Shown here: positions 34,461 to 42,266 of the stretch, piece by piece
Numbering within the stretch: position 1 is the first letter of the stretch
How the letters are laid out: each line of letters begins with the position of its first letter
NCBI RefSeq assembly: GCF_002086815.1
Contig: NZ_MVID01000026.1
Span: 43,991-107,990, forward strand
DNA from: Mycolicibacterium parafortuitum
Lineage (GTDB): Bacteria; Actinomycetota; Actinomycetes; Mycobacteriales; Mycobacteriaceae
Length of the DNA stretch: 64,000 nucleotides
Direction of reading: 5' to 3'
Translations under genes and position numbers: made by a program
The notes under the pieces: generated by a model
The model's database searches: none
What the model saw: the letters and a program-made list of their open reading frames with translations, nothing else
Told to the model about the DNA's origin: nothing

Positions 34461-36461
34461 ATGCGCTATGTCGTTACCGGCGGTACCGGGTTCATCGGCA
34501 GCCGGCTGGTCACCCGATTGCTGGCCCGCCCGGACACCGCCGCGGTGCACGTGCTGGTGCGCCGCGACTCCGCCGGCCGGTTCGAACGCCTCGCGCAGCA
34601 CTGGGACGAGCGGGTGCAGCCGGTCGTCGGTGACCTCACTCGTCCTGACCTCGGGCTTACCGACACCACCGTCGCCGACCTCGGGCACATCGACCATGTG
34701 GTGCACTGCGCCGCGGTCTACGACCTCACCGCCGCCGAGAACCGGCAGCGTGCCGCCAACGTCGACGGCACCCGTGCGGTGATCGCGTTGACCCGCCGCC
34801 TCGGTGCGACGCTGCACCACATCTCGTCGATCGCGGTGGCCGGGGACTTCGGCGGCGTGTACACCGAGGACCACTTCGACGTCGGCCAGAACCTGCCGAC
34901 GCCGTATCACCGCACCAAGTTCGAGGCGGAGGCGCTGGTGCGGGCGGCCGACGGTCTGCCGTTCCGCATCTACCGTCCCGCCGTGGTGGTCGGCGACTCC
35001 CGCACCGGTGAGATCGACAAGGTCGACGGGCCTTATTACTTCTTCCCGGTCCTGGCGGCGCTGGCGGCACTGCCCCGGTTCACGCCGATGATGCTGCCCG
35101 ATGTCGGGCGCACCAACATCGTGCCGGTGGATTTCGTCGTCGACGCGGTCGCCGGTCTCATCCATCTCCCGGACCGGGACGGCCAGACGTTCCACCTGAC
35201 CGCGCCGAAGTCGGTCGGTCTGCGCGGTATCTACCGCGCCGTGGCGTCCACGGCGGGCCTGCCGCCGCTGATCGGCTCGCTGCCCCGGGTGACCGCCGCG
35301 CCGCTGCTGCAGGCGCGCGGCAGCGCGCGGGTGATCCGTAACATGGCCGCCACCCAGTTGGGCATCCCCGGCGAGATCCTCGACGTCGTCGACCTTGCGC
35401 CGACGTTCACCTCCGAACCCACCGACGTGGCACTGCACGGGCTCGGGATCCGGGTCCCGGACTTCGCGTCCTACGCGCCGCGGCTGTGGCGCTACTGGGC
35501 CGACCACCTCGACCCGAACCGGGCCCGCCGCGACGACCCGGCGGGACCGCTGGTGGGCAAGCATGTCGTCATCACCGGGGCCTCCAGCGGGATCGGCCGG
35601 GCGTCGGCGATCGCGGTCGCCGGGCGCGGCGCGACGGTGTTCGCGCTCGCGCGCAACGCCGAGGCGCTCGACGGGCTGATCGCCGAGATCCGCGCCGCCG
35701 GTGGGGACGCGCACGCGTTCACCTGTGACGTCACCGATTCGTCGGCGGTCGAGCACACCGTCAAGGACATCCTCGGCCGGTTCGGCCACGTCGACTATCT
35801 GGTCAACAACGCGGGCCGCTCGATCCGGCGTTCCGTGATGGCCTCGACCGACCGGCTGCACGACTACGAACGGGTGATGGCGGTCAACTACTTCGGCGCG
35901 GTGCGAATGGTGCTGGCGCTGCTGCCGCACTGGCGGGAGCGCCGGTTCGGGCACGTCGTCAATGTCTCCAGCGCCGGTGTGCAGGCCCACAACCCGCGCT
36001 ACAGCGCCTACATCCCGTCCAAGGCGGCGCTGGATGCGTTCGCCGGAATCGTCGGCACCGAGACGCTTTCGGACCACATCACCTTCACCAATATCCATAT
36101 GCCGCTGGTGAAGACGCCGATGATCGCGCCGTCGGGCCGGCTCAATCCGGCGCCGGCGATCTCGGCCGAACACGCCGCGGCGATGGTGGTCCGCGCGTTG
36201 GTCGACAAACCCGCCCGCATCGACACCCCGATCGGCACGTTCGCCGACTTCGGGATGTACCTCACCCCGAAGCTCGCCCGCCGGTTCCTGCACCAGCTGT
36301 ATCTGGGCTACCCCGATTCGGCTGCGGCGCGGGGGATCACCGAGGATGACACGGTGCAGTCCCCCAGGCAGTCCCCCACCACGCAGTTCCCGGTCCCGTC
36401 CGTGCGCATCCCCGGTCCGGTCAAGCGAGCCGTGCGGCTCCTGCCCGGCGTGCACTGGTGA
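34461..36461 (+). CDS. acrA1: Fatty acyl-CoA reductase, two-domain (AcrA1-like)
   Basis: A 666-residue protein with an N-terminal extended-SDR/fatty acyl reductase domain (GGTGFIGSRLVTRLL at residues 7-21, YHRTKFEAEALV active site) and a C-terminal classical SDR domain (VITGASSGIGRASAIAV about 368-385, NNAGRS, YSAYIPSKAAL active site near 514). This fusion is the mycobacterial AcrA1 (Rv3391) type and reduces fatty acyl-CoA to aldehyde or alcohol for waxes or related lipids. It is followed in overlap by iunH (GTGA), so they are co-transcribed although functionally unrelated. RBS upstream is weak. Confidence 0.9.
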   Translation: MRYVVTGGTGFIGSRLVTRLLARPDTAAVHVLVRRDSAGRFERLAQHWDERVQPVVGDLTRPDLGLTDTTVADLGHIDHVVHCAAVYDLTAAENRQRAANVDGTRAVIALTRRLGATLHHISSIAVAGDFGGVYTEDHFDVGQNLPTPYHRTKFEAEALVRAADGLPFRIYRPAVVVGDSRTGEIDKVDGPYYFFPVLAALAALPRFTPMMLPDVGRTNIVPVDFVVDAVAGLIHLPDRDGQTFHLTAPKSVGLRGIYRAVASTAGLPPLIGSLPRVTAAPLLQARGSARVIRNMAATQLGIPGEILDVVDLAPTFTSEPTDVALHGLGIRVPDFASYAPRLWRYWADHLDPNRARRDDPAGPLVGKHVVITGASSGIGRASAIAVAGRGATVFALARNAEALDGLIAEIRAAGGDAHAFTCDVTDSSAVEHTVKDILGRFGHVDYLVNNAGRSIRRSVMASTDRLHDYERVMAVNYFGAVRMVLALLPHWRERRFGHVVNVSSAGVQAHNPRYSAYIPSKAALDAFAGIVGTETLSDHITFTNIHMPLVKTPMIAPSGRLNPAPAISAEHAAAMVVRALVDKPARIDTPIGTFADFGMYLTPKLARRFLHQLYLGYPDSAAARGITEDDTVQSPRQSPTTQFPVPSVRIPGPVKRAVRLLPGVHW

Positions 36462-37528
36462 GCGGCGCGCGTCACCCCGTCTTCGTCGACGTCGACACCG
36501 GCGTGGACGACGCGATGGCCCTGGTATACCTGTTCGCCAGCCCCGAGGCCGATCTGGTCGGTATCGCGTCGACGGCGGGAAACGTTGGCGTGCACGACGT
36601 ATGCCGTAACAACCTGGCCCTGCTGGAGTTGTGCGGCATCACCGGGGTCCCGGTGTCGCGGGGGTCGGAGACCCCACTCGTCGCACCGCTGCGCACCGCC
36701 GAGGACACCCACGGTCCGGAAGGGATGGGCTACGCGCGGTTGCGGGTGCCACGCACCGAGCTCACCGGATACGACGCCGCGCAGGCCTGGGTGCGGGCGG
36801 CGCACGCCCATCCCGGTGAGCTGATCGGGATCGCGACGGGCCCGCTGACCAACCTGGCGCTGGCGCTGCGGGCCGAACCCGCGCTGCCCCGGCTGTTGAA
36901 GCGTCTGGTGATCATGGGCGGCGCGTTCGACTACCGCGGCAACACCACACCGGTGGCGGAGTGGAACACCCACGTCGACCCGGAGTCAGCCGCCGAGGTG
37001 TTCGCCGCATGGACCCTGTCCGGCGCCGAGCATCTGCCGATCGTGTTGGGGCTCAACCTGACCGAGCACGCGGTGATGACACCGGAGCTGCTGGGCCGGC
37101 TCGCCGAGGCTGCCGGGTCCACCCCCGCCGGGTCCACCCCCGCCGGGTCCTCCTCGACCCCGATGTCGGCGCTCGATCCACGCGGCACCGCCTCGACGGC
37201 GTCCAACCCGCTGATCCGGGTGCTCGAGGACGCGATGCGGTTCTACTTCGAGTTCCACCACGACCAGGGCGAGGGATACCTGGCTCATCTGCACGATCCA
37301 CTGGCCGCCGCGGTCGCGCTCGACACCACCCTGGTGCGGTACCGTCCCGCACCGGTGGACGTGGAGTTGACCGGCACGCTGACACGCGGGATGACGATCG
37401 CCGACTGGAGCGGGCACTGGGGCAGGCAGCCCAATGCACTCATCGGCACCGAAGTCGATCCCGCCGCATTCTTCGACCGGTTCATCGCGCGGGTGGGCAG
37501 ATTCGCCCGGCAGCTGGATCATTCGTAG
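36458..37528 (+). CDS. iunH: Inosine-uridine-preferring nucleoside hydrolase
   Basis: A 356-residue nucleoside N-ribohydrolase. The calcium-binding motif VDVDTGVDDAMALVYL lies at residues 8-23; IATGPLTNLALALR, IMGGAFDYRGNTTPVAEWN and a late HDPLAAAVALD complete the active site. It releases bases from nucleosides in purine/pyrimidine salvage. A tandem 15-bp repeat (about 37113-37155) inserts an AGSTPAGSTPAGSSS stretch in the loop after the LLGRLAEA helix; this is probably a surface loop. GTG 36458 overlaps the acrA1 stop. It is convergent with imuB with a 10-base overlap. Equivalent to Rv3393. Confidence 0.9.
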   Translation: MSGARHPVFVDVDTGVDDAMALVYLFASPEADLVGIASTAGNVGVHDVCRNNLALLELCGITGVPVSRGSETPLVAPLRTAEDTHGPEGMGYARLRVPRTELTGYDAAQAWVRAAHAHPGELIGIATGPLTNLALALRAEPALPRLLKRLVIMGGAFDYRGNTTPVAEWNTHVDPESAAEVFAAWTLSGAEHLPIVLGLNLTEHAVMTPELLGRLAEAAGSTPAGSTPAGSSSTPMSALDPRGTASTASNPLIRVLEDAMRFYFEFHHDQGEGYLAHLHDPLAAAVALDTTLVRYRPAPVDVELTGTLTRGMTIADWSGHWGRQPNALIGTEVDPAAFFDRFIARVGRFARQLDHS

Positions 37529-39078
37529 ACCCCTTCCAGATACCACCTCCTCTGTCGGTAGCACAGCAGCAGGGCCTTCTGGGAATCCAGCAGCACCTGC
37601 GCCCTGGCCGTCCTACCGCTCTTCGACGACGGATCCCACCAGCGTTCGTCGACCGGCCACGGACCGGCCCACCACGACAACTGTCCCGACCGCCCGGGCG
37701 CCTGCAGCCGGAACGGTGCGGTGCTGAACAGCCCACGACCGGTGACCCGCACCGGGGCGCCGTCGGCGTCGAACAGTTCGACCGGGTCGTCGAGCAGTAC
37801 GGTCGGTGACGGCTCGGGCAGTCGCCCCGGCCACGGTTGCTCCGGATTCGCCTGGGGCACAAGCTCGTCTCCGAACGGCGTGAAGGTGATGCGCTCGGCG
37901 GGACCGCGGCCACCGCTGAGCACCGGAACCTTGACGGCGTCCGGCCCCAGCAGGCCCTGCACGCGCACCAGCGCCCGTCGCGCCCGCAGCCTGTCCTCCT
38001 CCCCGATGCCACCCCACAGCGGCAACTGCATGGCCTCTGCCGAGACCACCTCCACAGGGCGCAGGCGCAGCACGGTGATCGGGGCGGACGGCCGGTCTCC
38101 CGGGTTGCGCCGGTTCAGCCAGCCGTCCAGCTGCCAGCGCACCCGGTCGGCGGTGGCGTCCTCGGTCAGCGGTTCGGCGCACCGCCAGACCCGTTCCAGC
38201 TCTTGCCCATTGGCTGTCACCGCGTGGATCGCCAACCGGGTGCAACCCACCCCGGCCGCCTCCAGGCTGCGGTGCAGCACGCCGGCCAGCGAGCGTCCCG
38301 CGAAGGCCGCCGCATCTACCCGTTCGATGGGCGGATCGCAGTTCATCACCGCGTCGAGTTCTGCTTCCGGCTCCCGCCCGGACGGGCCGCGCGCGGGCTC
38401 CCCGCGCGCGATGCGGTGCGCGGCGACCGCATCGGCGCCGAACCGGGACGCGACGTCGCTGCGGGACAACTCGGCGAACTGGCCGATCGTGCGGATTCCC
38501 ATGCGCCACAGCAGATCCACCAGCTCTTCGCGCGTGACGCCGGCCAGACTCGGTTCGGACGCCAACTGCCGGATGGACAGCGTCGACAGGAACGGTGCGT
38601 CCCGACCGGCGTCGATGATTCTGCCCGCCCGCGCCGCGAAGACGGCCGTGGGCAGTTGGTCGGCGATACCGACCTGACATTCGGCGCCCACGGCGGCCAC
38701 CGCGTCGACCAGTCGTTCCGCAGCGGCCTGCTCGGAACCGAAGTACCTGGCCGCTCCGCGGATCGACAGTGCCAGCAGGCCGGGGCGCAGCACCTCAGCG
38801 CGCGGTACCAGATCGTCCACGGCGAGCGTGACGTTCTCGAAATGCCGGGCGTCACGTGCCGGGTCGGCGGCGGCGACGTGCAGCTCCGGACACCGGGCCT
38901 GCGACTCCCGCCGGCGCAGCCCCCGCCGCACCCCCGCGGCCCGCGCCGCCGCCGAGCATGCGATGACCCGGTTGGCCAGCGTGACCGCGACCGGCACCGT
39001 CGGCGGCAGACCGACTGCCGCCGCGGCGGCGACGGCGGGCCAGTCCATGCACCAGAGGGCAAGCACCCTGCCCGCCAT
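37519..39078 (-). CDS. imuB: ImuB, catalytically inactive Y-family polymerase homologue
   Basis: A 519-residue Y-family-like protein acting as the hub of the mycobacterial mutasome. The fold is visible (RVLALWCMDWPAV, FENVTLAVDDLVPRAEVL, GIADQLPTAVFAAR, LVDLLWRMGIRTIGQFAEL) but the catalytic acidic pair is lost: LLALSIRGAARYFG stands where active enzymes have SIDE. The beta-clamp-binding motif QLPLWG is at 351-356, as in M. tuberculosis ImuB. ATG 39078 follows the imuA' stop by one base; a TTG at 39111 is possible but weaker. It recruits DnaE2 to the clamp (family knowledge). Confidence 0.92.
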   Translation of the reverse strand: MAGRVLALWCMDWPAVAAAAAVGLPPTVPVAVTLANRVIACSAAARAAGVRRGLRRRESQARCPELHVAAADPARDARHFENVTLAVDDLVPRAEVLRPGLLALSIRGAARYFGSEQAAAERLVDAVAAVGAECQVGIADQLPTAVFAARAGRIIDAGRDAPFLSTLSIRQLASEPSLAGVTREELVDLLWRMGIRTIGQFAELSRSDVASRFGADAVAAHRIARGEPARGPSGREPEAELDAVMNCDPPIERVDAAAFAGRSLAGVLHRSLEAAGVGCTRLAIHAVTANGQELERVWRCAEPLTEDATADRVRWQLDGWLNRRNPGDRPSAPITVLRLRPVEVVSAEAMQLPLWGGIGEEDRLRARRALVRVQGLLGPDAVKVPVLSGGRGPAERITFTPFGDELVPQANPEQPWPGRLPEPSPTVLLDDPVELFDADGAPVRVTGRGLFSTAPFRLQAPGRSGQLSWWAGPWPVDERWWDPSSKSGRTARAQVLLDSQKALLLCYRQRRWYLEGVYE

Positions 39079-39079
39079 C

Positions 39080-39787
39080 TCACCCGCCCACGGCGCGGGC
39101 GGGATGCCCAACCGAGCGGCCCCTGGCCCGCATGGCCAACCGCACCCTGCTGATCCGGCCGCATCCCGGGGTGGGTTTCCCGCCCCGGCCGCCGGCGATC
39201 TCGTAGCCGCTGACGCGGGCGTCCAACCGCGCAGAGGCCCCCTGCCAGTCGCCGTCGGTGACCAGCAGTGTGCAGCCGCGCTGCCGAGCCCTGGCCACCA
39301 CCGCCCTGGCCCTTCCCGCAGGCACCGTCCGCCCTCCGAGGCCCAGGACCACCAGGTCCATCCCGTCCATCAGCACCGCGGCCACCTCCACCGGATCGGC
39401 CCCCGGTTCCGGGATCACCGCGATCCGGCTCAGGTCGGCGCCCATCTCCACCGCGGCCAGCAGACCGACATCCGGCTGACCGATGATCGCGGCATGACCC
39501 CCGGCCGCTGTCACGGCCGCCACCATGCTCAGCTGTAGCGAACGCGCCCCGGATACCACTGCCACGGTGCCGCGCGGCAACGAATCCGGAAGCACCTCAG
39601 CCAGCAAATCGGGCATCGGCAGCAAACTATCCGGAGGCTCAGATGGCGCCACCGGCGCCGCCACCGGAGCGGCGGCCCGACGGTTCGCACCCACCCTGCC
39701 GGAGATCGACGCGATCTGTTTGCGAAGCCGTTCTACCTGCTCAGCGCGCGTAGCGGGACACCGGTTCACGCTCTGCGGTGTCGTCAC
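39080..39787 (-). CDS. imuA: ImuA', RecA/SulA-like mutasome subunit
   Basis: A 235-residue protein with a RecA-like core lacking a full Walker A: LPRGTVAVVSGARSLQLSM stands in place of the P-loop, followed by IIGQPDVGLLAAVEMGADLSRIAVIP and LVVLGLGGRTVPAGRARAVVARARQRG. It partners ImuB and DnaE2 in damage-induced mutagenesis (Rv3395c). GTG at 39787 has AAAGGTG upstream; a GTG five codons earlier overlaps that site. The operon imuA'-imuB is preceded by an SOS box at 39824. Confidence 0.9.
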   Translation of the reverse strand: MTTPQSVNRCPATRAEQVERLRKQIASISGRVGANRRAAAPVAAPVAPSEPPDSLLPMPDLLAEVLPDSLPRGTVAVVSGARSLQLSMVAAVTAAGGHAAIIGQPDVGLLAAVEMGADLSRIAVIPEPGADPVEVAAVLMDGMDLVVLGLGGRTVPAGRARAVVARARQRGCTLLVTDGDWQGASARLDARVSGYEIAGGRGGKPTPGCGRISRVRLAMRARGRSVGHPARAVGG

Positions 39788-39823
39788 AGCTGCACCTTTC
39801 ACACCATCCGACCCATACGTTCT

Positions 39824-39839
39824 TCGAAACTTTGTTCGA
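39824..39839. promoter_or_regulatory. LexA (SOS) box of imuA'-imuB
   Basis: TCGAAACTTTGTTCGA matches TCGAAC-N4-GTTCGA with one mismatch (A for C at position 6). It lies 37 bases upstream of the imuA' start, where the promoter is expected. Confidence 0.85.
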
Positions 39840-39898
39840 TGCCGCCAGTAAACACCTCACCACCGACAAGCGTCAACAAGACCAGCGCGCCCCGACCG

Positions 39899-39933
39899 TG
39901 TCACCGACAAATAGTGACATTGACAAATGTCAC
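39899..39933. promoter_or_regulatory. Nested palindromes upstream of the diiron gene
   Basis: GTGACATT (39914-39921) and AATGTCAC (39926-39933) are perfect 8-bp arms four bases apart. A further GTGTCAC half site at about 39898-39904 makes a second, overlapping dyad with GTGACA. The site is 22 bases upstream of the diiron protein start and is a strong candidate operator, possibly for the MerR protein of this block, although MerR sites are usually in the promoter spacer. Confidence 0.6.
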
Positions 39934-39954
39934 CATTGAGAGTTGCATCCGAGG

Positions 39955-40875
39955 ATGGCGATCGACATGGACGCGATGCTGGCCAAGATCAAGGACCGGC
40001 AGTGGGCACTGGCCGACATCGACTGGGATGCTCCCGGCGCGGAACTGATCACCGAGGAGCAGCGTCCGAAGCTCAAGGCCTTCATGGCCGACCTGTGCTG
40101 GATCGAGAACATCGGCGCCCGCGGTTTCGCGGCGCTCGCCAAGAAGGCGCCCACCCCGACGATCGCCGAGATCTACCGCTATTTCCACGCCGAGGAGCAA
40201 CGCCACGCCAACGCCGAACTGGCGCTGATGAAACGGTGGGGAATGCTCGACGACAGCGAGATGCCCGAACCGAACGTGAACATCCGGTTGGCGATGGACT
40301 GGCTGGACACCTACGCCGACGACATGTCGCTGTCGGTGCTCGGCACCGTCATCCCGATGCTTGAGGTCGCCCTCGACGGCGCCCTGCTGAAGTTCCTCCT
40401 CGAGGAGGTCGACGACCCGGTCTGCCATCAGGTGTTCGAGAAGATCAACAACGACGAATCCCGGCACATCGCCGTCGATTTCGAGGTGCTGAACATGGTC
40501 GGCCATACCGACCTGCGCCGCCTGGCGATCGAGTTCGTCGCCACCGTCGCGAGCCCCGGGCTGATCATCGGGGCGATCATGTACATCCCGCTGCTCAACC
40601 GGATCCGCAACGAGATCGTCGGCATGGGCCTGGAACCCGAACGCCTCTACAACGCGGTGAAACGCTTCCAAACCCTGGGTGAGCGAGGTGAATTCACCCA
40701 CCGGGTGCCCACCTACCAGGTGCTCAAGCGGCACGCCGCCGCCGTGGTGAACCCCGGCCACCCCTACCATCTGCTCGCCAACTCCCTGGTCTGGGTCTCC
40801 GAGCGCTATCCCAGGAAACTGCTCAGGCCGATCCCCAGCTGGTTCAACGAACTCACCCACGAACCGGCGGCCTGA
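39955..40875 (+). CDS. Ferritin-like diiron protein
   Basis: A 306-residue protein with the four-helix diiron pattern: Glu51 (WIENIG), ExxH at 81-84 (AEEQRHANAE), a central Glu (VIPMLEVAL near 140) and a second ExxH at 168-171 (NDESRHIAVDFEVL). This is the arrangement of ferritin-like oxygenases/metal-dependent hydrolases. The C-terminal third is helical and basic. It heads a three-gene block with a truncated monooxygenase and a MerR regulator, spaced 1 base apart. The start is uncertain: TTG 39943, ATG 39955 and ATG 39967 are in frame. The reaction is unknown. Confidence 0.75.
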   Translation: MAIDMDAMLAKIKDRQWALADIDWDAPGAELITEEQRPKLKAFMADLCWIENIGARGFAALAKKAPTPTIAEIYRYFHAEEQRHANAELALMKRWGMLDDSEMPEPNVNIRLAMDWLDTYADDMSLSVLGTVIPMLEVALDGALLKFLLEEVDDPVCHQVFEKINNDESRHIAVDFEVLNMVGHTDLRRLAIEFVATVASPGLIIGAIMYIPLLNRIRNEIVGMGLEPERLYNAVKRFQTLGERGEFTHRVPTYQVLKRHAAAVVNPGHPYHLLANSLVWVSERYPRKLLRPIPSWFNELTHEPAA

Positions 40876-40876
40876 C

Positions 40877-41401
40877 ATGACCGCGTCGGACCTGCGCGGC
40901 GTCGACACCTACCGGGGCGACCGGATCCACGTCGAATCCTGGCACCAGGGCTATGATTTCGCCGACAAGCGGGTCGCGGTCATCGGTACCGATTCCCGCA
41001 CCGTGCGGATCGTCCCCGAACTGGCAGGCATCGCCGCGTTCGTCAAGGTCTTCCAGTGCGCGCCGCGCTGGATCTTCCCCTATGCGGTCCCCGGACAGTT
41101 CACCGAAGGGCCGGTGCGGCAGTGGGTTGTCGCGCGCCTGGCCCGGGCACATCTGCGCACTCAGGTCGAGGACCCGTGGCTTCGCCGCCAGCTGACCCCG
41201 GACCATCCGCCCGAGGCGACCCGGGTGCTGGTGGCCGGCGACTACTACCGTGCCCTACAACAACCCAACTGCAAGCTGATCGACTGGCCGATCGCCACGT
41301 TCAGCCCGGTCGGTGTCCGCACCAGCGACGGTGTGGAGCACCATGTGGACGCCATCGTCTTCGGCGATGCCCGCGGCCGCGATGGGCAGTATCTTCGCTG
41401 A
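40877..41401 (+). CDS. Truncated flavin monooxygenase-like protein
   Basis: The 174-residue protein corresponds to the middle part of flavin-containing monooxygenases: YRGDRIHVESWHQGYDF then the NADPH-site region DKRVAVIGTDSRTVRIVPELA and FVKVFQCAPRWIFPY. The whole N-terminal FAD-binding half and the C-terminal end are missing, and the usual GTGASA is GTDSRT, so neither nucleotide site looks functional. It is nevertheless an intact frame starting one base after the diiron gene and ending one base before the MerR gene. It may be a repurposed partner protein or decay in progress. Confidence 0.6.
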   Translation: MTASDLRGVDTYRGDRIHVESWHQGYDFADKRVAVIGTDSRTVRIVPELAGIAAFVKVFQCAPRWIFPYAVPGQFTEGPVRQWVVARLARAHLRTQVEDPWLRRQLTPDHPPEATRVLVAGDYYRALQQPNCKLIDWPIATFSPVGVRTSDGVEHHVDAIVFGDARGRDGQYLR

Positions 41402-41402
41402 T

Positions 41403-42266
41403 ATGTCCGGCCCGATCCAGACCATCCTGCGCCGGCTGCGCCGCGGCTCCCGCGATGTGGTCGAGAGCGCGGTGTCGCAGTTGTTCGACGCCGCGGCCAA
41501 GCCGCACGGTGGCGTCGAATCCGGCGAATACCGGATCGAGGAGCTGGCGCGGCTCGCGGGCACCACGACCCGCAACATCCGGGTGTACCGGGACCGCGGG
41601 CTGCTGCATCCGCCACTGAGGGTGGGGCGGATCGCGTTGTTCAACGACACGCATGTGACCCGGCTGCGGCTCATCACCTCGATGCTCGACCGGGGCTACA
41701 ACATCGCGCACGTCAAGGAGATGCTGACCGCGTGGGAGCAGGGCAAGGATCTCGGCGACATGCTCGGCCTGGAGTCCGCGATCGCGGGCAGCTGGGCCAC
41801 CGAGAAACCGCAGCGGATGCTGATCTCCCAGGCGCACAGGCTGATCGACGACCCGGCCGGCTTCGACCGGCTGGTCGCCCTCGGGATCATCCGGCTCGAC
41901 GACGACCATGCCACCATCGTGCGGCCCACCCTGGTGGAGGCGTTCATCGAGATCCGGCAGTACGGCATGGCTCTCGACAAGGTGATCGACGTCCACGAAC
42001 AGGTGAGCCCGCTGCTGGATCAGATCAGTGCGATCCTTGTGCAGGCAGGCCTCGACGAGGTGGTGGACAAGATCAACCCGGGTGCGGCGATGCCCGATGA
42101 CGTCGAAGTCGCCGAGCTGATAACGACTTTGGTGCGCTTCCGCACCCAGGCGGTCTCTGCTGTCGGCGCCACACTGGCGTTTTCGATCGAGTCCGCCGTC
42201 GAATCGGTGGTCGCCCGGCTCCTCGGGGACCTGATCACCAGGGATGCCGAAGCCGCCGGCGAGTAG
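41403..42266 (+). CDS. MerR-family transcription regulator
   Basis: A 287-residue regulator whose N-terminal MerR helix-turn-helix is YRIEELARLAGTTTRNIRVYRDRGLLHPPLRVGRIALFNDTHVTRLRLI (about 42-87). The long C-terminal part (MLDRGYNIAHVKEMLTAWEQGKDLGDMLGLE and beyond, about 90-287) is larger than in metal-sensing MerR proteins and suits an organic ligand; no Cys metal site is seen. ATG 41403 is one base after the preceding stop (TGATATG). It abuts the convergent guaA with no gap. Confidence 0.85.
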   Translation: MSGPIQTILRRLRRGSRDVVESAVSQLFDAAAKPHGGVESGEYRIEELARLAGTTTRNIRVYRDRGLLHPPLRVGRIALFNDTHVTRLRLITSMLDRGYNIAHVKEMLTAWEQGKDLGDMLGLESAIAGSWATEKPQRMLISQAHRLIDDPAGFDRLVALGIIRLDDDHATIVRPTLVEAFIEIRQYGMALDKVIDVHEQVSPLLDQISAILVQAGLDEVVDKINPGAAMPDDVEVAELITTLVRFRTQAVSAVGATLAFSIESAVESVVARLLGDLITRDAEAAGE

